Positions 47,901 through 58,673 of a stretch of DNA of 64,000 nucleotides are shown piece by piece; the stretch's first letter is position 1; each line of letters starts with the position of its first letter. The notes below the pieces were generated by a model. That model was given only the letters and a program-made list of their open reading frames with translations. It searched no databases and was not told the origin of the DNA. Origin of the DNA: Liolophura sinensis (lineage: Eukaryota; Mollusca; Polyplacophora; Chitonida; Chitonidae); NCBI RefSeq assembly GCF_032854445.1, contig NC_088302.1, forward strand, positions 52,606,046 to 52,670,045, written 5' to 3'. The translations under genes and the position numbers were made by a program.

Positions 47901-50900
47901 AGCACTACTAATATCTGTCCGAAAATTATAAGAAATAGAGTATTCATTTCAGCACTGGAATTCTATGCTGAATCTTGTTTTAGACGCAGTGCTCATGCAG
48001 TTGTTAGTATTCCTTGAATGCTTCTTGCTTATGTTTTATGTGTTCAAACGTATAGGTATCACTTGTGAAGTTACAAATACCATACCTGGCCCTAATGAGG
48101 TGATGTGTTTATTTGTTTCAATTATTCTGTTATGTTGATGTGGATGCAATATAGCAAACAACACTCATTCATCTGAGGTTATGCTATTTTCTATTCTCCA
48201 ACCACAGAAACGCGAATCGGTCTTTGGGAGTACGGCCGGCAATCGGCATCCAACAATGGCATTATTATGCGCCAAATAAATCGATCTCTCATTTCCATTA
48301 ATTGTGCACTGTTGATAGCCCTCCGTGAGCGGTGCTTATTACATTTACTTGTAAATGGTGTATAATTTCAATAATATTTCAGCAAAGTGATAAATAGATT
48401 GAGGGTCTAAAACAGAAATAACAGTATAACTTTATAAAGTATAAAGTATAAAGTATTTATGCACATATATCTCCATATTACGTTCCAATGGCGTCATTTT
48501 TACAATGTTGGATCCCTGAAGCTTGAAGCTGCGACACTCCAGTTCTATCCTTGATAAGTTCCGCTTTAAGTAGTGCCATAAATGCCATAAATTCTAGTTC
48601 CCTATGGAAAGGGTCATGGGAGGGTATATTTCGCTGTTATTATGCAAGTGGAACTGTGTATACCTGTACATTTACATGCTTATAGAACTCTTACAGAGAG
48701 CCGTTAACACGTTCCCCTGTTTCTAGCGATTGTCGGTGTAGAAAAAAGGCCTGAGGATAGGGATGGGGGCACTTTCTTATCACTGATGATCCCTTGGGGC
48801 GGATTTCGACTTGAGAGCGGCTTGGGTAGGGTGGGGTCGGGTGGTTTATATGATGTATTGAGGAATCGTGTTATTCAGTCAACAGGTCCCGTACCACGGC
48901 CTCTGAAGAACCCAGGGGAAATCAGGCCAGAACTTAATTTAAACGGAGAGACTCCGCTATGGAAAATTACGTGTTTATATATAATATCTAATAGGCGACA
49001 TGCACACCCCATAATAGAATCCCTTGGAAGTCTAATTAACTCGGACAACAATCGTTCTGTATTTTAGAATCCTGGAGGTAAGGTTTTTGATCTCACCCTT
49101 ACACAAAACTACGATATTGTCAAAATAATATCCAACATGCGTAATTTAAGGGTTTAACCCCGCTGTTTGCGGTGTTTGTTGCGTGACCCGGTACCGCTGA
49201 ACCTTGTTTCGTACCGAGTCAAATCCCGAGAATGCGCAGTAATCGAGGGATTTGACGAGGTGCGAAACAAGGTTCAACGGTACCGGGTTACGCAACAAAC
49301 ACCAAGACGAAGGTGTTAAAGTCTATTCTAGCCCCCCAAAAATTAAGAAAATGAGGCAAGAACGGTATATTTCATGCAGCTTTTCGTGGTCGTTCTCTTT
49401 CCCTCCCTCCACAGAGGTCATACGTTTTAGACCAGTCAATGGCAAGCTTATTCCATTGCAGTTGACCCAAATATTTCAAAACTGCGTATGTATGACGTCA
49501 TGTCTCATTGTTGAGTGACATAGAAATGTAAAATTGCACTGCACATGTATTACAACGTCATACCTCTGAGCTCAGATTGAAACGTCATGAAACAAATGTT
49601 TCTTCTTCCACGTCATGGCGTTTGGCTGTAAACTATGAAAAATGAAAATTGGTTTCATTATTGGTGCTGACACGTGATAATAAACAGCCATTTGCCTTCC
49701 ACCACTAGGCTGTGCAGATTTGTAAGTTACACGTGTGTAAGTTGGTCAGTTACTTGCAGATGGTTTACCCCGGGCAATACGGTTCCTTCCTCCCATATGT
49801 ATTTTCAACCCGCTACCCTATAAGTGTAATTGTTTTGAGTATGGCCTTAAAAATATTAAATAAATTTATTAAATTTGGCAAGGGAATGAGAACTGTTCTG
49901 ACTGCGGGGTGACTTCCGAACGCACGGACTGAATGGATAAACGGACGTCTTTAATTATTACTACGTATTGTCTATAGGCCTACACACTTCCTGGTGATGC
50001 ATTTCGTCATTTGTCCAACATTAATAAAAGACGTATGTGGAGACTGACGCACGATGCTGAGGATTAAACTCTAATAGAACAGTGTAGGCCATCATGCCGC
50101 AAAGAGCTGAGTGACCCAGATGTTTCTGTTCCATACTTGATCGTTTCACCTTCACGTGGGCCACGTGCCGCATAGATTGGTTCACCTGGCTGTTCATTTA
50201 TTTTCCTCGGGTTTAACGCCTCTTTTAACACTTATGCGGGCACATAACAGAGGTGTCCTTTCGCAGCAGATCAGTTCCAATGTCATGCGTCATGTTGCAG
50301 ACCAGATGCACTTCCTGTGCTGATGTATGTCTTCACTGTATGTTGCCAGTGGTATTATGAAAGGTGCAGGCTGCATGCAGACGCAGTCCTCTACTCAATC
50401 ACAATGTATTCGAGAAACCAGGTTCGTACTGCCTTTTATATGCCATTCCGAAAACTACATTCTGTTTGGTTTGTGGTCTTGAGCTCAAGATTTAGCCGTG
50501 ACTTTAAGTCACGTAGCCCGCCTGATTCAGCATGGTTTCGGTTTATTGCTGAGATGCCACACTTACGCTCTGTTTACCAACCATGTCGTGTGTGTTGAAA
50601 AGAAAAATATTGTCCCTCCCTGCTTGTTGTTGGCAGTGAAAATGTCTTTTGGTTGCAGTTAAAGTTGTCGTTTCACTTGCAAGATGTAATGTGTTGTGTT
50701 GCGGACATCACTCACGCATGCATGTGCACATAGATATTACTACATGCACCCGCTATTGGATATTTCTATACACGCCTATAAACGTTGTTAGTGCAGTGTG
50801 TAATTCCACACACTGTCTGTGAAACGATTCCTTTCTACCTAATGTAATGTTTAATGTCAATAGCTGTAGATTAAAGTATCAAATCTGGATGAGAAATAGT

Positions 50901-53900
50901 TAAAGCCCAGTCAGTTGTTCTCATAAACAGGTTCATTTACTTAGAGTAAACCGCCGTGAGAAGTTTCCTCTATTTTTACACCCGTCCTGCAATTCCCCGT
51001 GAGACAGCGAGCGGGTGGAATTATACCCCATCCACTCTCTCATGTTCCCCTCCTTCAAACTAGGCAGCGTTTTGAAATAAGGAGGATTACAGAGCAGTTT
51101 TCATGAGAACAGCAATAAATATAGGGGTAGTGGGTTGAGCTAGAAATAGTGCATAGAGGGCCACTTCCTGCCTTTGCTTTGGACAGCCAATCGATTTACA
51201 GGATCCACTGAACTAATTACAAGAGCCTATCCTACAAAGGTCTTTTCAAAGCAAATTGTGCTTAAGCGGAGATTTGCGCACAACTTTGGCAACTTTTCTC
51301 AGTTTTTAGTTGTTTGCCAATCTGCCTAGTGCGTGAAATGGCCTCATCAATAAGTTACTGGACAGCCGTCAGGAACATTTATTTTGCCATCGTTACTTCT
51401 GGTTCTCACAAATGCCACACAGTCATGACAGTGGCTTTCACTCACTTCAGTAGTCCTGACCATTTTCACAATGGCCCAATATACACGCTTAGCGCAGAGA
51501 TACAACAGACACGGTGTCTTCTTGGTGTGCATGTATTGATGACTAAGGCCTTGTGTCCGATCAATCGTTATGTATATATATACTATAACCAGTGCAGTGT
51601 TACATCATTACCTTCCAGTAATTTGCTGAAGATACCAATGTTTCCAGAGAATGGTAAGCGAAGTTCTTTTTTGTAATTATTGCTTGATGCAACGTATAGG
51701 GGAAATATACTCTGTCGTATGTACACTGTTTTAACCCAGGCAGTTCTTGTTCAGACATACGATACTAGCTTTCCTGTCACAGCTGTAGTGTATGTGAGCA
51801 ATGAGTCTTTGGAACAACGTAGCTATACAGTTTTTGTAATTGCAATGGGGATTAATATTTTGAGGATACTGGTCCTTAATATGCGTTAATATTTTGGCAT
51901 AACATCCAACATCGTTCACTTCCCTGGAGGCCATAGCTGGTTCGATGGAGTCTGGCTATGAAGACAAAATTACCACACCTTCAAACACAACTATACACGT
52001 CCATACAGTGGACATGGTGAGCACAAGCCATCCAGGAACTGAACAATCCGTCTAATCAAGTACAATTAGAATTGTGTACCCACTAATTACAGCACTACAA
52101 TTTGAGTTCAGTCAATACAAAGATCCTTTACTTATGCAGCGGAGCAGTAAAATGTGTGGCGCTGTCAAGGATTTTGTAGCCGCGGTTTAGCGAATGAGAT
52201 TCCTCGATAAACCAGGGCTAAGGATCCAAATGCGGTTGTTAAACTGCGTACAAGATCCGTGTTGACTTTAAACTCATCACATGCAAATGCTCTGCATGAG
52301 TACGTCCTGGCCTGGTTTCTTGCCTTTCGGTATGGCATGTACAATCCAGATTTAATACTATCACCTCGTTACTGTGTTTGTACTTTACTATTTGTCAATT
52401 TCTTACCGGGATCGGCGAAACATAACAGGAGTAGCATATTATGACTTTGACTAGTGGCCTGTCATTGTCGCTATTTTGCCTGTAAATGATTCTGTGTATG
52501 GTTGATAGTCATCCACTACACAAACGTGGCATAAACAATATAGATTTCTGTATAACAATATATTATTTGTTTTACCATAAAATCAATAACATACATTAAA
52601 GGTTTACGGGTTAAAGAGATATAAAATACCTGAGAAATGAATTTCTTTTCATTTTTTGGTAACATAACTTTCTTAATTTCCTTTTTTGAATTATTTTTCA
52701 TGTATGCTTTATGTCTATTTTATTATGACTAAGTGAAACTCCAGGTAGGGCAATATTATATTTTTGCGTATATATTTAACTTTCTCTTATATTGTACTTC
52801 TGTGTGCTGTATCCTTTCAGGTTCCATGACAATGTCCCCCAGTGTAAGTCCTTTATGGCTGCGAACAGAGAGCACATTGAACCTTACCTGTGTCTCCGAC
52901 GGTCGAACAGAGATTTCCTGGTACAAAAATAACGTGAAAATGAACATTGACTCGACGGCCGGGTTCATAATGACCACGAGACAAACGGTTACAACAACTA
53001 CAAGCAATTTGTGGAAAGTCGACGTCCGTATCAGTGACGCTGGCACCTACAGTTGCTATGATAACCAGCAGCGCCATCTACATAGAACTATTGACGTCAG
53101 AGTTCTGAATGGTAAGCGATACATCCTTGTCTCTGAAGTATTTAGTTATATAGAATTCCTGTTACTGTTTTTTTCAAACTGAGAGTTGATCGAAAAGCAA
53201 ATAAGTCGAGACACACATGCACCTGCTCAATGTCACACAATACTTTTGGATCTGGCGCGGGGACAGCAGACCATACAGCGAAAGACTTAGTTCAAATGAA
53301 CACAATCCGTACCTGGTCTAGACAACGATGGTCAATTATTCATTATCAGCATGTAGACTATACTATTACCGGTGCCGAATTAACTCTTCAGGTGATGGGT
53401 CCGATCATTAAAAGTATAATTTTCTAAATGCATTGAATCTGATGTGTGGCTTTAATATTATGTCCAAATGTTAACTTATACCTATAGTCTTCAATACGTA
53501 AGGGTATTAGGCTTCAGTACAGATATCTATATACGAACTGCATGACAAAAGTGATGGAATTCAATACGTTAGAGTATTAGGGGTCATAGCAGATATCTGT
53601 ACACCAACTGCATGCCAAAAGTGATGGACGTTCAAAACATCATTGGCAAGACCAATTTCCAAAGACCATTTCAATTACTTTTGAGAGGAATGTACAATCC
53701 GTTAATATCTAATGGTGAAAACCAGTCCGCTGGTTTGGCAAATCTAACCCTAAACTATTTTGCTTATTCTCTATTTGGCTTTTGTGTTTTGCTTATTTTG
53801 TTTCTTGACGTCATGTTATAGCAAACAGTTTTGTTTCCTGTAAGTTTCTCCCTACGTTATAATGCCAATACGGTCCCTTGGCGTTAATTATAATTTCAAA

Positions 53901-55400
53901 GAAAGGCAATAAAGAGTATACAGTGGGTGGCCTTTCTGTGTTCGAACTAGTTGAATCGACCTCGGTTGTTTATGTAGATGATGGTCCTGTCAATAGCATC
54001 CTGTCTGTCCGCGTTTTATTACCTCGTGTTGTTTCTAGGCTCACCACACTGTACAACACACTTAATTAGGTTTTGACTAATGAATTAATCTGTAGTGTGG
54101 GGTAATTGGTTGGCTTTTCGCATCAATGAGTTCAGGTTTAACTGAATGTATTGAGCGCATGTCACGTCAGCTCGTCCACGCCTCAGTGTTGACGCTGTTC
54201 AGCTGTACCATCATAGACATACATTGCGAATAAACGAACTTATATCCATTTTCATCAACTTCCGCTGTAGTTGTCAGCCTTGTGTAAACGGTGTGTGGAG
54301 CTTCTGTTGGGAGGAAACTTCATATACCTCAACAAAAACTTACATGAAGTTATGCTTTGCTTATGTACCAGACTGTATAGAGAAGCACCTTGATTTTCCA
54401 CAGCGTGTGTACCACTCGGGTAAACTTGATCTACGTCTGAATATGTTTACGTTTTTGGCAGTGGTGGGGTCAGATGTTACCAAACCAGTCGGGGACAGTG
54501 CGACGCTGAAGTGTAACCCGCAAAATTTGAAACATGAAGATTTCAAAAGAGTAGAGTGGCGACGAAACTATGACAGTCTTCCTTCTCACCAGCGTTCCAG
54601 GGTAATCAAGAACGACAACTCCTTCTCTTTAAAACTAACTTCCTTAGGTGAGACATCTATTCTTGTCTTAAAATTGGCTTAAAGGTGACGAGGTATTGTT
54701 TTCGGTTTACTGTCAAGAAACTTCTGTTACGCGCATGTCAAAGGATTGGATATTGCATACATTTGTCAGAAATTAATATTTGTGCGTATAAAATATTAGT
54801 TTAATGCATTCACTAACCATCTGTGTATTGGCAAAGAGGTAAACTGTCAAGATCTTTGACAGCAAAACACCTTTGTTTACTTGAAATGGGTTTGCTGTGA
54901 GGAAACTTCAATAATACTGTGAATGATAAGCTCTAGTGTAGGATACAGTGTTTTGGTTGAAAGTCTGAATTCTCGTTACTTTTTCATCAGATTTGTCACA
55001 ACTTGGCAAGATGCGATGCTTGGGTCGTTTCGGACACAGCCATGTTTCCTCGACCCACAAAACATGATCTATGTCATAAATCCTAAATAAGAATGTTAAT
55101 GTTTGGATAAATAAAAGAAAGAAAGAAATAAAATCATATTATAATTGTAACAATTTGTCATAACGAATTGCTGGTTAAGCAACTAAAGAGGTATAAAATA
55201 TTTTTTGAAAAATACTTTCTTTATTGAACACTGGCATGAATTCATTGAACATACGTTGAATACTAAAATGATTGTTTATTTGTTTGCAGACCAAAGTGAT
55301 TCTGGGGATTATGAATGCATATTTACGTTTGAGACGAAAACTCCGGACGGTTTAGTGCAAGAAGCAAGCCTCTCCAAGAGGATCCGATTGGCTGTGCAGG
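41944..55400 (+). CDS. immunoglobulin-superfamily protein, secreted or cell-surface (3' end unresolved)
   Basis: Exons: 41944-42007, 52821-53111, 54462-54647, 55290-55400, all joined by phase-1 introns. Exon 1 encodes MVGRIAFVICFAFAWSTSYT, a signal peptide (context ATCATGG). Exon 2 is a whole Ig domain of 97 codons: Cys in NLTCVSDG, Trp in ISWYKN, and the Cys of DAGTYSC. Exons 3-4 make a second Ig domain: VGDSATLKC, VEWRRN, then DQSDSGDYEC after a split between strands E and F. Together ~217 residues. Single-exon domains bounded by phase-1 introns are the usual Ig architecture and allow domain shuffling. The exon after 55400 must also start in phase 1; candidates at 56077, 58400 and 60927 are listed separately. 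Whether it is a receptor, adhesion protein or soluble immune factor cannot be decided; no transmembrane exon was found. The 10.8-kb first intron may hide exons. Confidence 0.75.
42008..43600. other. Ig-gene intron 1, first part; nothing recognised
   Basis: Short ORFs at 41963-42503 overlap exon 1 in other frames and have no splice support. The rest is unique sequence without features I can name. Confidence 0.4.
43610..43840. repeat. degenerate ~60-bp tandem repeat (~4 copies)
   Basis: Motifs 'GAGCATCTGTGACAGATAAA', 'GAACATCGGTAGCAGATGTA', 'GAGCATCAGTCCAAGGTGTA' and 'AGCACTAGTTGTTGTAC' / 'AGCACTAGCTGTTCTATACA' recur at roughly 60-bp spacing. Diverged and non-coding. Confidence 0.6.
44760..45225. 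repeat. degenerate ~50-60-bp minisatellite
   Basis: Repeated 'TTGATGTAAAATGCGTTTG...TTTCTGAGTTGCTTGGTCAG' blocks, about 8 copies. It accounts for the repeated KQLRK-type segments in the 154-codon minus ORF at 45030-45494, which I reject as a gene. Confidence 0.75.
45465..45482 (+). repeat. G18 homopolymer
   Basis: Uninterrupted run of 18 G, preceded by GAGGGTG. A G15 run lies at 61658-61672 and a G9-A-G8 run at 15888-15905. Such tracts can form G-quadruplexes and are also common assembly errors. Confidence 0.8.
46056..46446. repeat. 6 x 64-bp tandem repeat
   Basis: Exact 64-bp spacing of GTAGCCCAGCAGAAGCAATC at 46081, 46145, 46209, 46273, 46337 and 46401. Copies are nearly identical (changes such as CTGGTCCCC/CTGATTCCC and CGGC/CAGC). 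It lies in intron 1 of the Ig gene and explains two overlapping plus ORFs there. Confidence 0.92.
47320..47745. other. ACTGTAAA/TTTACAGT-rich block
   Basis: Many short copies of ACTGTAA and its complement TTACAGT (for example GTCACTGTAATTTTACAGTG near 47353, CACTGTAAATGGTC near 47563, CTTACAGTATAATTC near 47726), many in head-to-head pairs. It may be a degenerate fold-back element. No ORF. Confidence 0.4.
47746..49170. other. Ig-gene intron 1, middle part; nothing recognised
   Basis: Unique AT-rich sequence. The 93-codon plus ORF at 48786-49067 has no domain or splice support. Confidence 0.4.
49171..49303. mobile_element. near-perfect fold-back: two ~57-bp arms around a 19-bp loop
   Basis: Left arm 49171-49227 (GGTGTTTGTTGCGTGACCCG, GTACCGCTGAACCTTGTTTC, then GTACCGAGTCAAATCCC). 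Right arm 49247-49303 is its reverse complement (GGGATTTGACGAGGTGCGAA, ACAAGGTTCAACGGTACCGG, then GTTACGCAACAAACACC) with a handful of mismatches. The loop contains AATGCGCAGTAAT. RNA or single-stranded DNA from here would form a long hairpin. Most likely a fold-back MITE; a structured RNA is the alternative. Confidence 0.85.
49504..52820. other. Ig-gene intron 1, last part; SINE remnant near 49740-49865
   Basis: A diverged plus-strand SINE tail is visible: TTACTTGCAGATGGTTTACC-CCGGGC, CTTCCTCCCATATGTA, TTTTGAGTATGGCCTTAAAA, ATAAATTTATT. The 120-codon ORF at 51314-51676 ends beside a donor-like GGTAAGCG (51655) but has no domain. Confidence 0.4.
53490..53629. repeat. 2 x 70-bp tandem duplication
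   Basis: TTCAATACGTAAGGGTATTA at 53490 and TTCAATACGTTAGAGTATTA at 53560 start two similar 70-bp copies, each ending CAAAAGTGATGGA. Lies in intron 2 of the Ig gene. Confidence 0.8.
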
Positions 55401-56076
55401 GTAAGTTGTCCTAATTGATAGGTAAACCTATAAGACTATAGGAATGAAGCAGGTTTGCCAGATCTGATACACCAGCTAGAAGCACAGGTTCACTGACAGA
55501 GACTCGACTAGCTCATTAATATTCAATACCTGAATCGTAAATATTAATCAGTACTAGAGACTACGAGCTTCTTCAGTGGCTTAGCCTTCTGTTTCAGGAG
55601 TTCCGGTGTAATTATATATAACAGTTCATTTCTGGCGTTTGGCAAAATTGTATTCTCTACCACGGCGTGAAAAGTAAACAGAACTCAGTTTTGAAAATGT
55701 TTCATATAACAATCTAATTTCAGGAGCATTTATTGCTTGCCCTTCCCCGGAAAATGGTCCACTTACTTTCTTAGATTCTTTGAATATGCCTATCCGGAAA
55801 ATGATTTTTGTCAGTCTAAAAGTTTGAGATAATCAGATTGTTTGGATGTAGTTTGTGAGACAAGACAAAGTAGTACTCCATCTCACGATCAGATTATTTG
55901 TCAGAAAAACTGAACACTTTCATCTTTGTATTAAAAAATGGTGGCTTGTTGCCAAGAAATCAGATTGCAGTGTTTTACTTTCGGTTTGACTTTAGTTGCT
56001 ATAGTTTTCTTCTCCTGCCATTTTCTGTTTTATTGGATGTTGTATTTTAATGTGTTAATTTCAAATATAAATTCAG

Positions 56077-56174
56077 TGTGTACGTCGTACGACACAGTGA
56101 CCTGTGCTCTCTCTGGCAATGTTTTGAATTATTCCTTGCCACCTTCCTTTGAGGATACTGAAACTGTGTTGTAA
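56077..56174 (+). CDS. weak candidate 3'-terminal exon of the Ig gene
   Basis: After ...AAATTCAG (AG at 56075-56076) a phase-1 reading continues as V-CTSYDTVTCALSGN for 32 codons and stops at TAA 56172-56174. The phase fits the upstream exon ending at 55400, and TVTC resembles an Ig strand B. The pyrimidine tract is poor and the domain would be cut short, so it may be chance or a truncated soluble isoform. Confidence 0.25.
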
Positions 56175-56389
56175 ACATACAGTTAACAATGAACACCTTG
56201 GGTTTGCCTTATAGCAATTTATTAACCTTCTTTGACAAATGGTATTACAATTGGTAAGAAATTTTAGAGTATGATCAAATTGCACGACCAGCTTATTGAA
56301 ATATTTTACCCATGACATAGTGTACATCCGAAAGACATCCCATCCCACACCGTGCCCCAAACATCACAGACTACACAGATGTACCTAAT

Positions 56390-56930
56390 CCTGCACACGA
56401 TAGTTGGGTCTCGCAAACACTGTATGATTGTCTCCAGGGGGCACAAGAGGGTCTTTCAGAAACCACATGGGTGTCTCAAAAACACCTCGCTGTGTGAACA
56501 TGAACATGTTTTTCAAACACCACAGTCTCTCGTCTCTCTAAGACACTACGATTGTTTGGCGAATCCAGCTGTCGAGTCTTTGAAACAGCTGATGTTTTCC
56601 CTAAAATGTATAACGAACGTTTCTTGGAGATGGCACAGTTGTTTCTGTAACACCATGGTCAATACTGTTCTCCCTGTCATTTATACCGAATATTTTTGGA
56701 AGATGTTCAAGAATTGTTGTCGGAATACCAGTCAAGTCTTTGAGCCACCACCCATTGTCCTGACATTTGTAACGAACGATTCCCAAGATATACCAACTGT
56801 TGTTGAAGCAGCACGGTCAAGTCTTTGACACGCCAAAGTGGTTTCTCTGTCATGTAAAACGAATGTTTCACGGATATATCACAATTGTTTCTGTATGGAA
56901 CACTGTAGTCAAATCTTTGAGACACCACAT
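56390..56930. repeat. degenerate ~80-90-bp tandem repeat
   Basis: Recurring segments: 'CAAGTCTTTGAGCCACCACC' (56733), 'CAAGTCTTTGACACGCC' (56818), 'CAAATCTTTGAGACACCACA' (56909), 'CGAGTCTTTGAAACAGC' (~56572), each followed by TGTTTTCCCT/GTCAT...AACGAACGTTTC and ACAGTTGTTTCTGTAACACC. About 5-6 diverged copies. It accounts for the 158-codon ORF at 56352-56828. Confidence 0.7.
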
Positions 56931-57319
56931 ATAATCAATTTATATATCATTAGTTGAACCTAAAGTAAATACGTTGAGACCAAATTTCATGTTTCCTCTT
57001 AATTTTGGGTAATGCTTTTACAATGTCTGCAAACATTAGCCTTTCTTAACATGCATATACTGTCCCATATAGTATGGATTACGTCAACACGCATGAGATA
57101 AATTAAAATAAAATCCCATGCTTAGTGCGTAGACACTAGTTTGTAATAAACCATTTTGGGCTTCCAACATACCTGTTTGTGCTCTGAAGTGCATGCAGAA
57201 TGAGGTGAATCTACTAAACCGTCCTTAAAGCTCAATGAAAACAAAGGGGGTGGGAGGGGTCGGCGTATGTGTGTATGTGTAAAATATCGATGAGAAATAA
57301 ACCCTTGCACAAGAGTTGA

Positions 57320-57582
57320 TTTATTTATTTATTTGATTGGTGTTTTACGCCGTACTCAAGAATATTTCACTTATACGACGTCGGCCAGCATTATGGTGGG
57401 TGGAAACCGGGCAGAGCCCGGGGGAAACCCACGACCATCCGCAGGTTACTGGAAGACCTTCCCACATACGGCCGGAGAGGAAGCCAGCATGAGCTGGACT
57501 TGAACTCACAGCGACCGCATTGGTGAGAGACTCCTGGGTAATTACGCTGCGCTAGCGCGCTAACCAACTGAGCCACGGAGGC
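57320..57582 (-). mobile_element. full-length tRNA-derived SINE with 12-bp target-site duplication
   Basis: Minus-strand copy of the 6263 family, from GGCCTCCGTGGCTCAGTTGG (head, A box) through the B box (GAGTTCAAGTCC) and the core GGGTTTCCCCCGGGCTCTGC to ACGGCGTAAAACACCAATC and an AAAT tail. CACAAGAGTTGA flanks it at 57308-57319 and 57583-57594. Confidence 0.92.
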
Positions 57583-58119
57583 CACAAGAGTTGACCAATG
57601 AGCTGCAGATGTACAGTGGTTTACAGATGCATCGTACACGTCATGGTGAATCAGACTTGCCAATGTCTGGACATATCGATGACAAAACGATCGATTCAGA
57701 ATACTCGGATTTGATTGGATCACGGACATGTATATGAGTCACACGTCGCCAGTTGATTTGTTGCTACACTATGTATACATGAATCATGATTTGGCCTGAC
57801 ATGTTTTATCTTTGACGTTACTGACAGCGCAGATATATTTAGATGCAGTAAATATGCAGTCTCTCTGTGACGCACTGCACGCGGTATACAGTTGCCGTAT
57901 TCTGTGTGCAAATCTGCAATACTTGCTCAATTGAAAAACAGGTCAAATTTTGAATTTTAAGACTTGCCTGATTTTATAGTTTATGTGGCTCTTAACTGAC
58001 ATGCAAACAGGAAAGAAGACAATGACATTGATTAATTATTTAATTTGGATAACTGATTTATGTCAGTAATACCATTTGATCATTGTACTGTTCGGGCTGA
58101 TGGATCAATTCACTGATTG

Positions 58120-58350
58120 CATATTGTTTAACACCCGGCCGTGTGCAAGAATTTGTCACTTATATGACGGCGGTCAGGTTTATGAGTAAAGGAAACCAGA
58201 ATGACCGGTTTAAACCACCAAACTTCGGCAGGAACGTGACAAACCTCTTTACTTAAAGCCGCTGAGAGAACAGAACTGACTTCAAGCATGCGGCTTCATT
58301 CGTCAGAGACTTAGTGGTAGCGAACCAGCGCTTTTAACATCTGAGTCAGC
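58120..58350 (-). mobile_element. diverged SINE, minus strand
   Basis: TTGTTTAACACCCGGCCGTG, GAATTTGTCACTTATATGAC-GGCGGTCAGG, GGAAACCAGAATGACCGGTT and a head-like GTGGTAGCGAACCAGCGC keep the family order, with many substitutions. Confidence 0.6.
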
Positions 58351-58399
58351 TGATTCCCCTTGTATAATTGCTGTTTGAATAATTTATTAATTGCCACAG

Positions 58400-58673
58400 G
58401 TGGTAAAGACAATATCCCCGGCTGCTTGTTTTATAATTTGGACAACTTCTTCATTAATATGCAAGCGGTTAAGACAACATCGTCTGGCGCCCTTCCATAT
58501 AGGTGGGATAATAAACGTCTTAATGTTATGCAAAGTATAAACACGGCTACATGTCGTCAAGCCATTCAAGAATTAGGATTCTTAAATGTCTTGAAAAGAG
58601 GAAAAGCTGAAATGGCATGTAACAACCGAAGAGTTTGTGTTTTTAATAGGCATTTACAGCTCGATCAGGAAAA
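58400..58673 (+). CDS. weak candidate internal exon, 91 codons, phase 1 in / phase 2 out
   Basis: TTGCCACAG (AG 58398-58399) precedes an open stretch that ends at a strong donor, GAAAAGTAAGTC (GT at 58674). The only stop is the TAA inside the donor. The reading begins G-GKDNIPGCLFYN and ends FNRHLQLDQEK. I recognise no domain, and it is not a clear Ig fold. The phase would fit the Ig gene. Confidence 0.22.

Noticed and set aside
51314..51676. 120-codon ORF ending at a donor-like GGTAAGCG as an extra Ig-gene exon
   Set aside because: No domain, signal peptide or supported acceptor; the frame has ordinary intron composition.
55938..56075. Hydrophobic stretch (LTLVAIVFFSCHFLFYW) as a transmembrane exon of the Ig gene
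   Set aside because: It lies in a T-rich tract typical of introns; the only nearby acceptor gives phase 0, which does not join the phase-1 exon ending at 55400.
56352..56828. 158-codon plus ORF
   Set aside because: It lies in a degenerate ~80-90-bp tandem repeat; Cys/His-rich but with no regular zinc-finger spacing.
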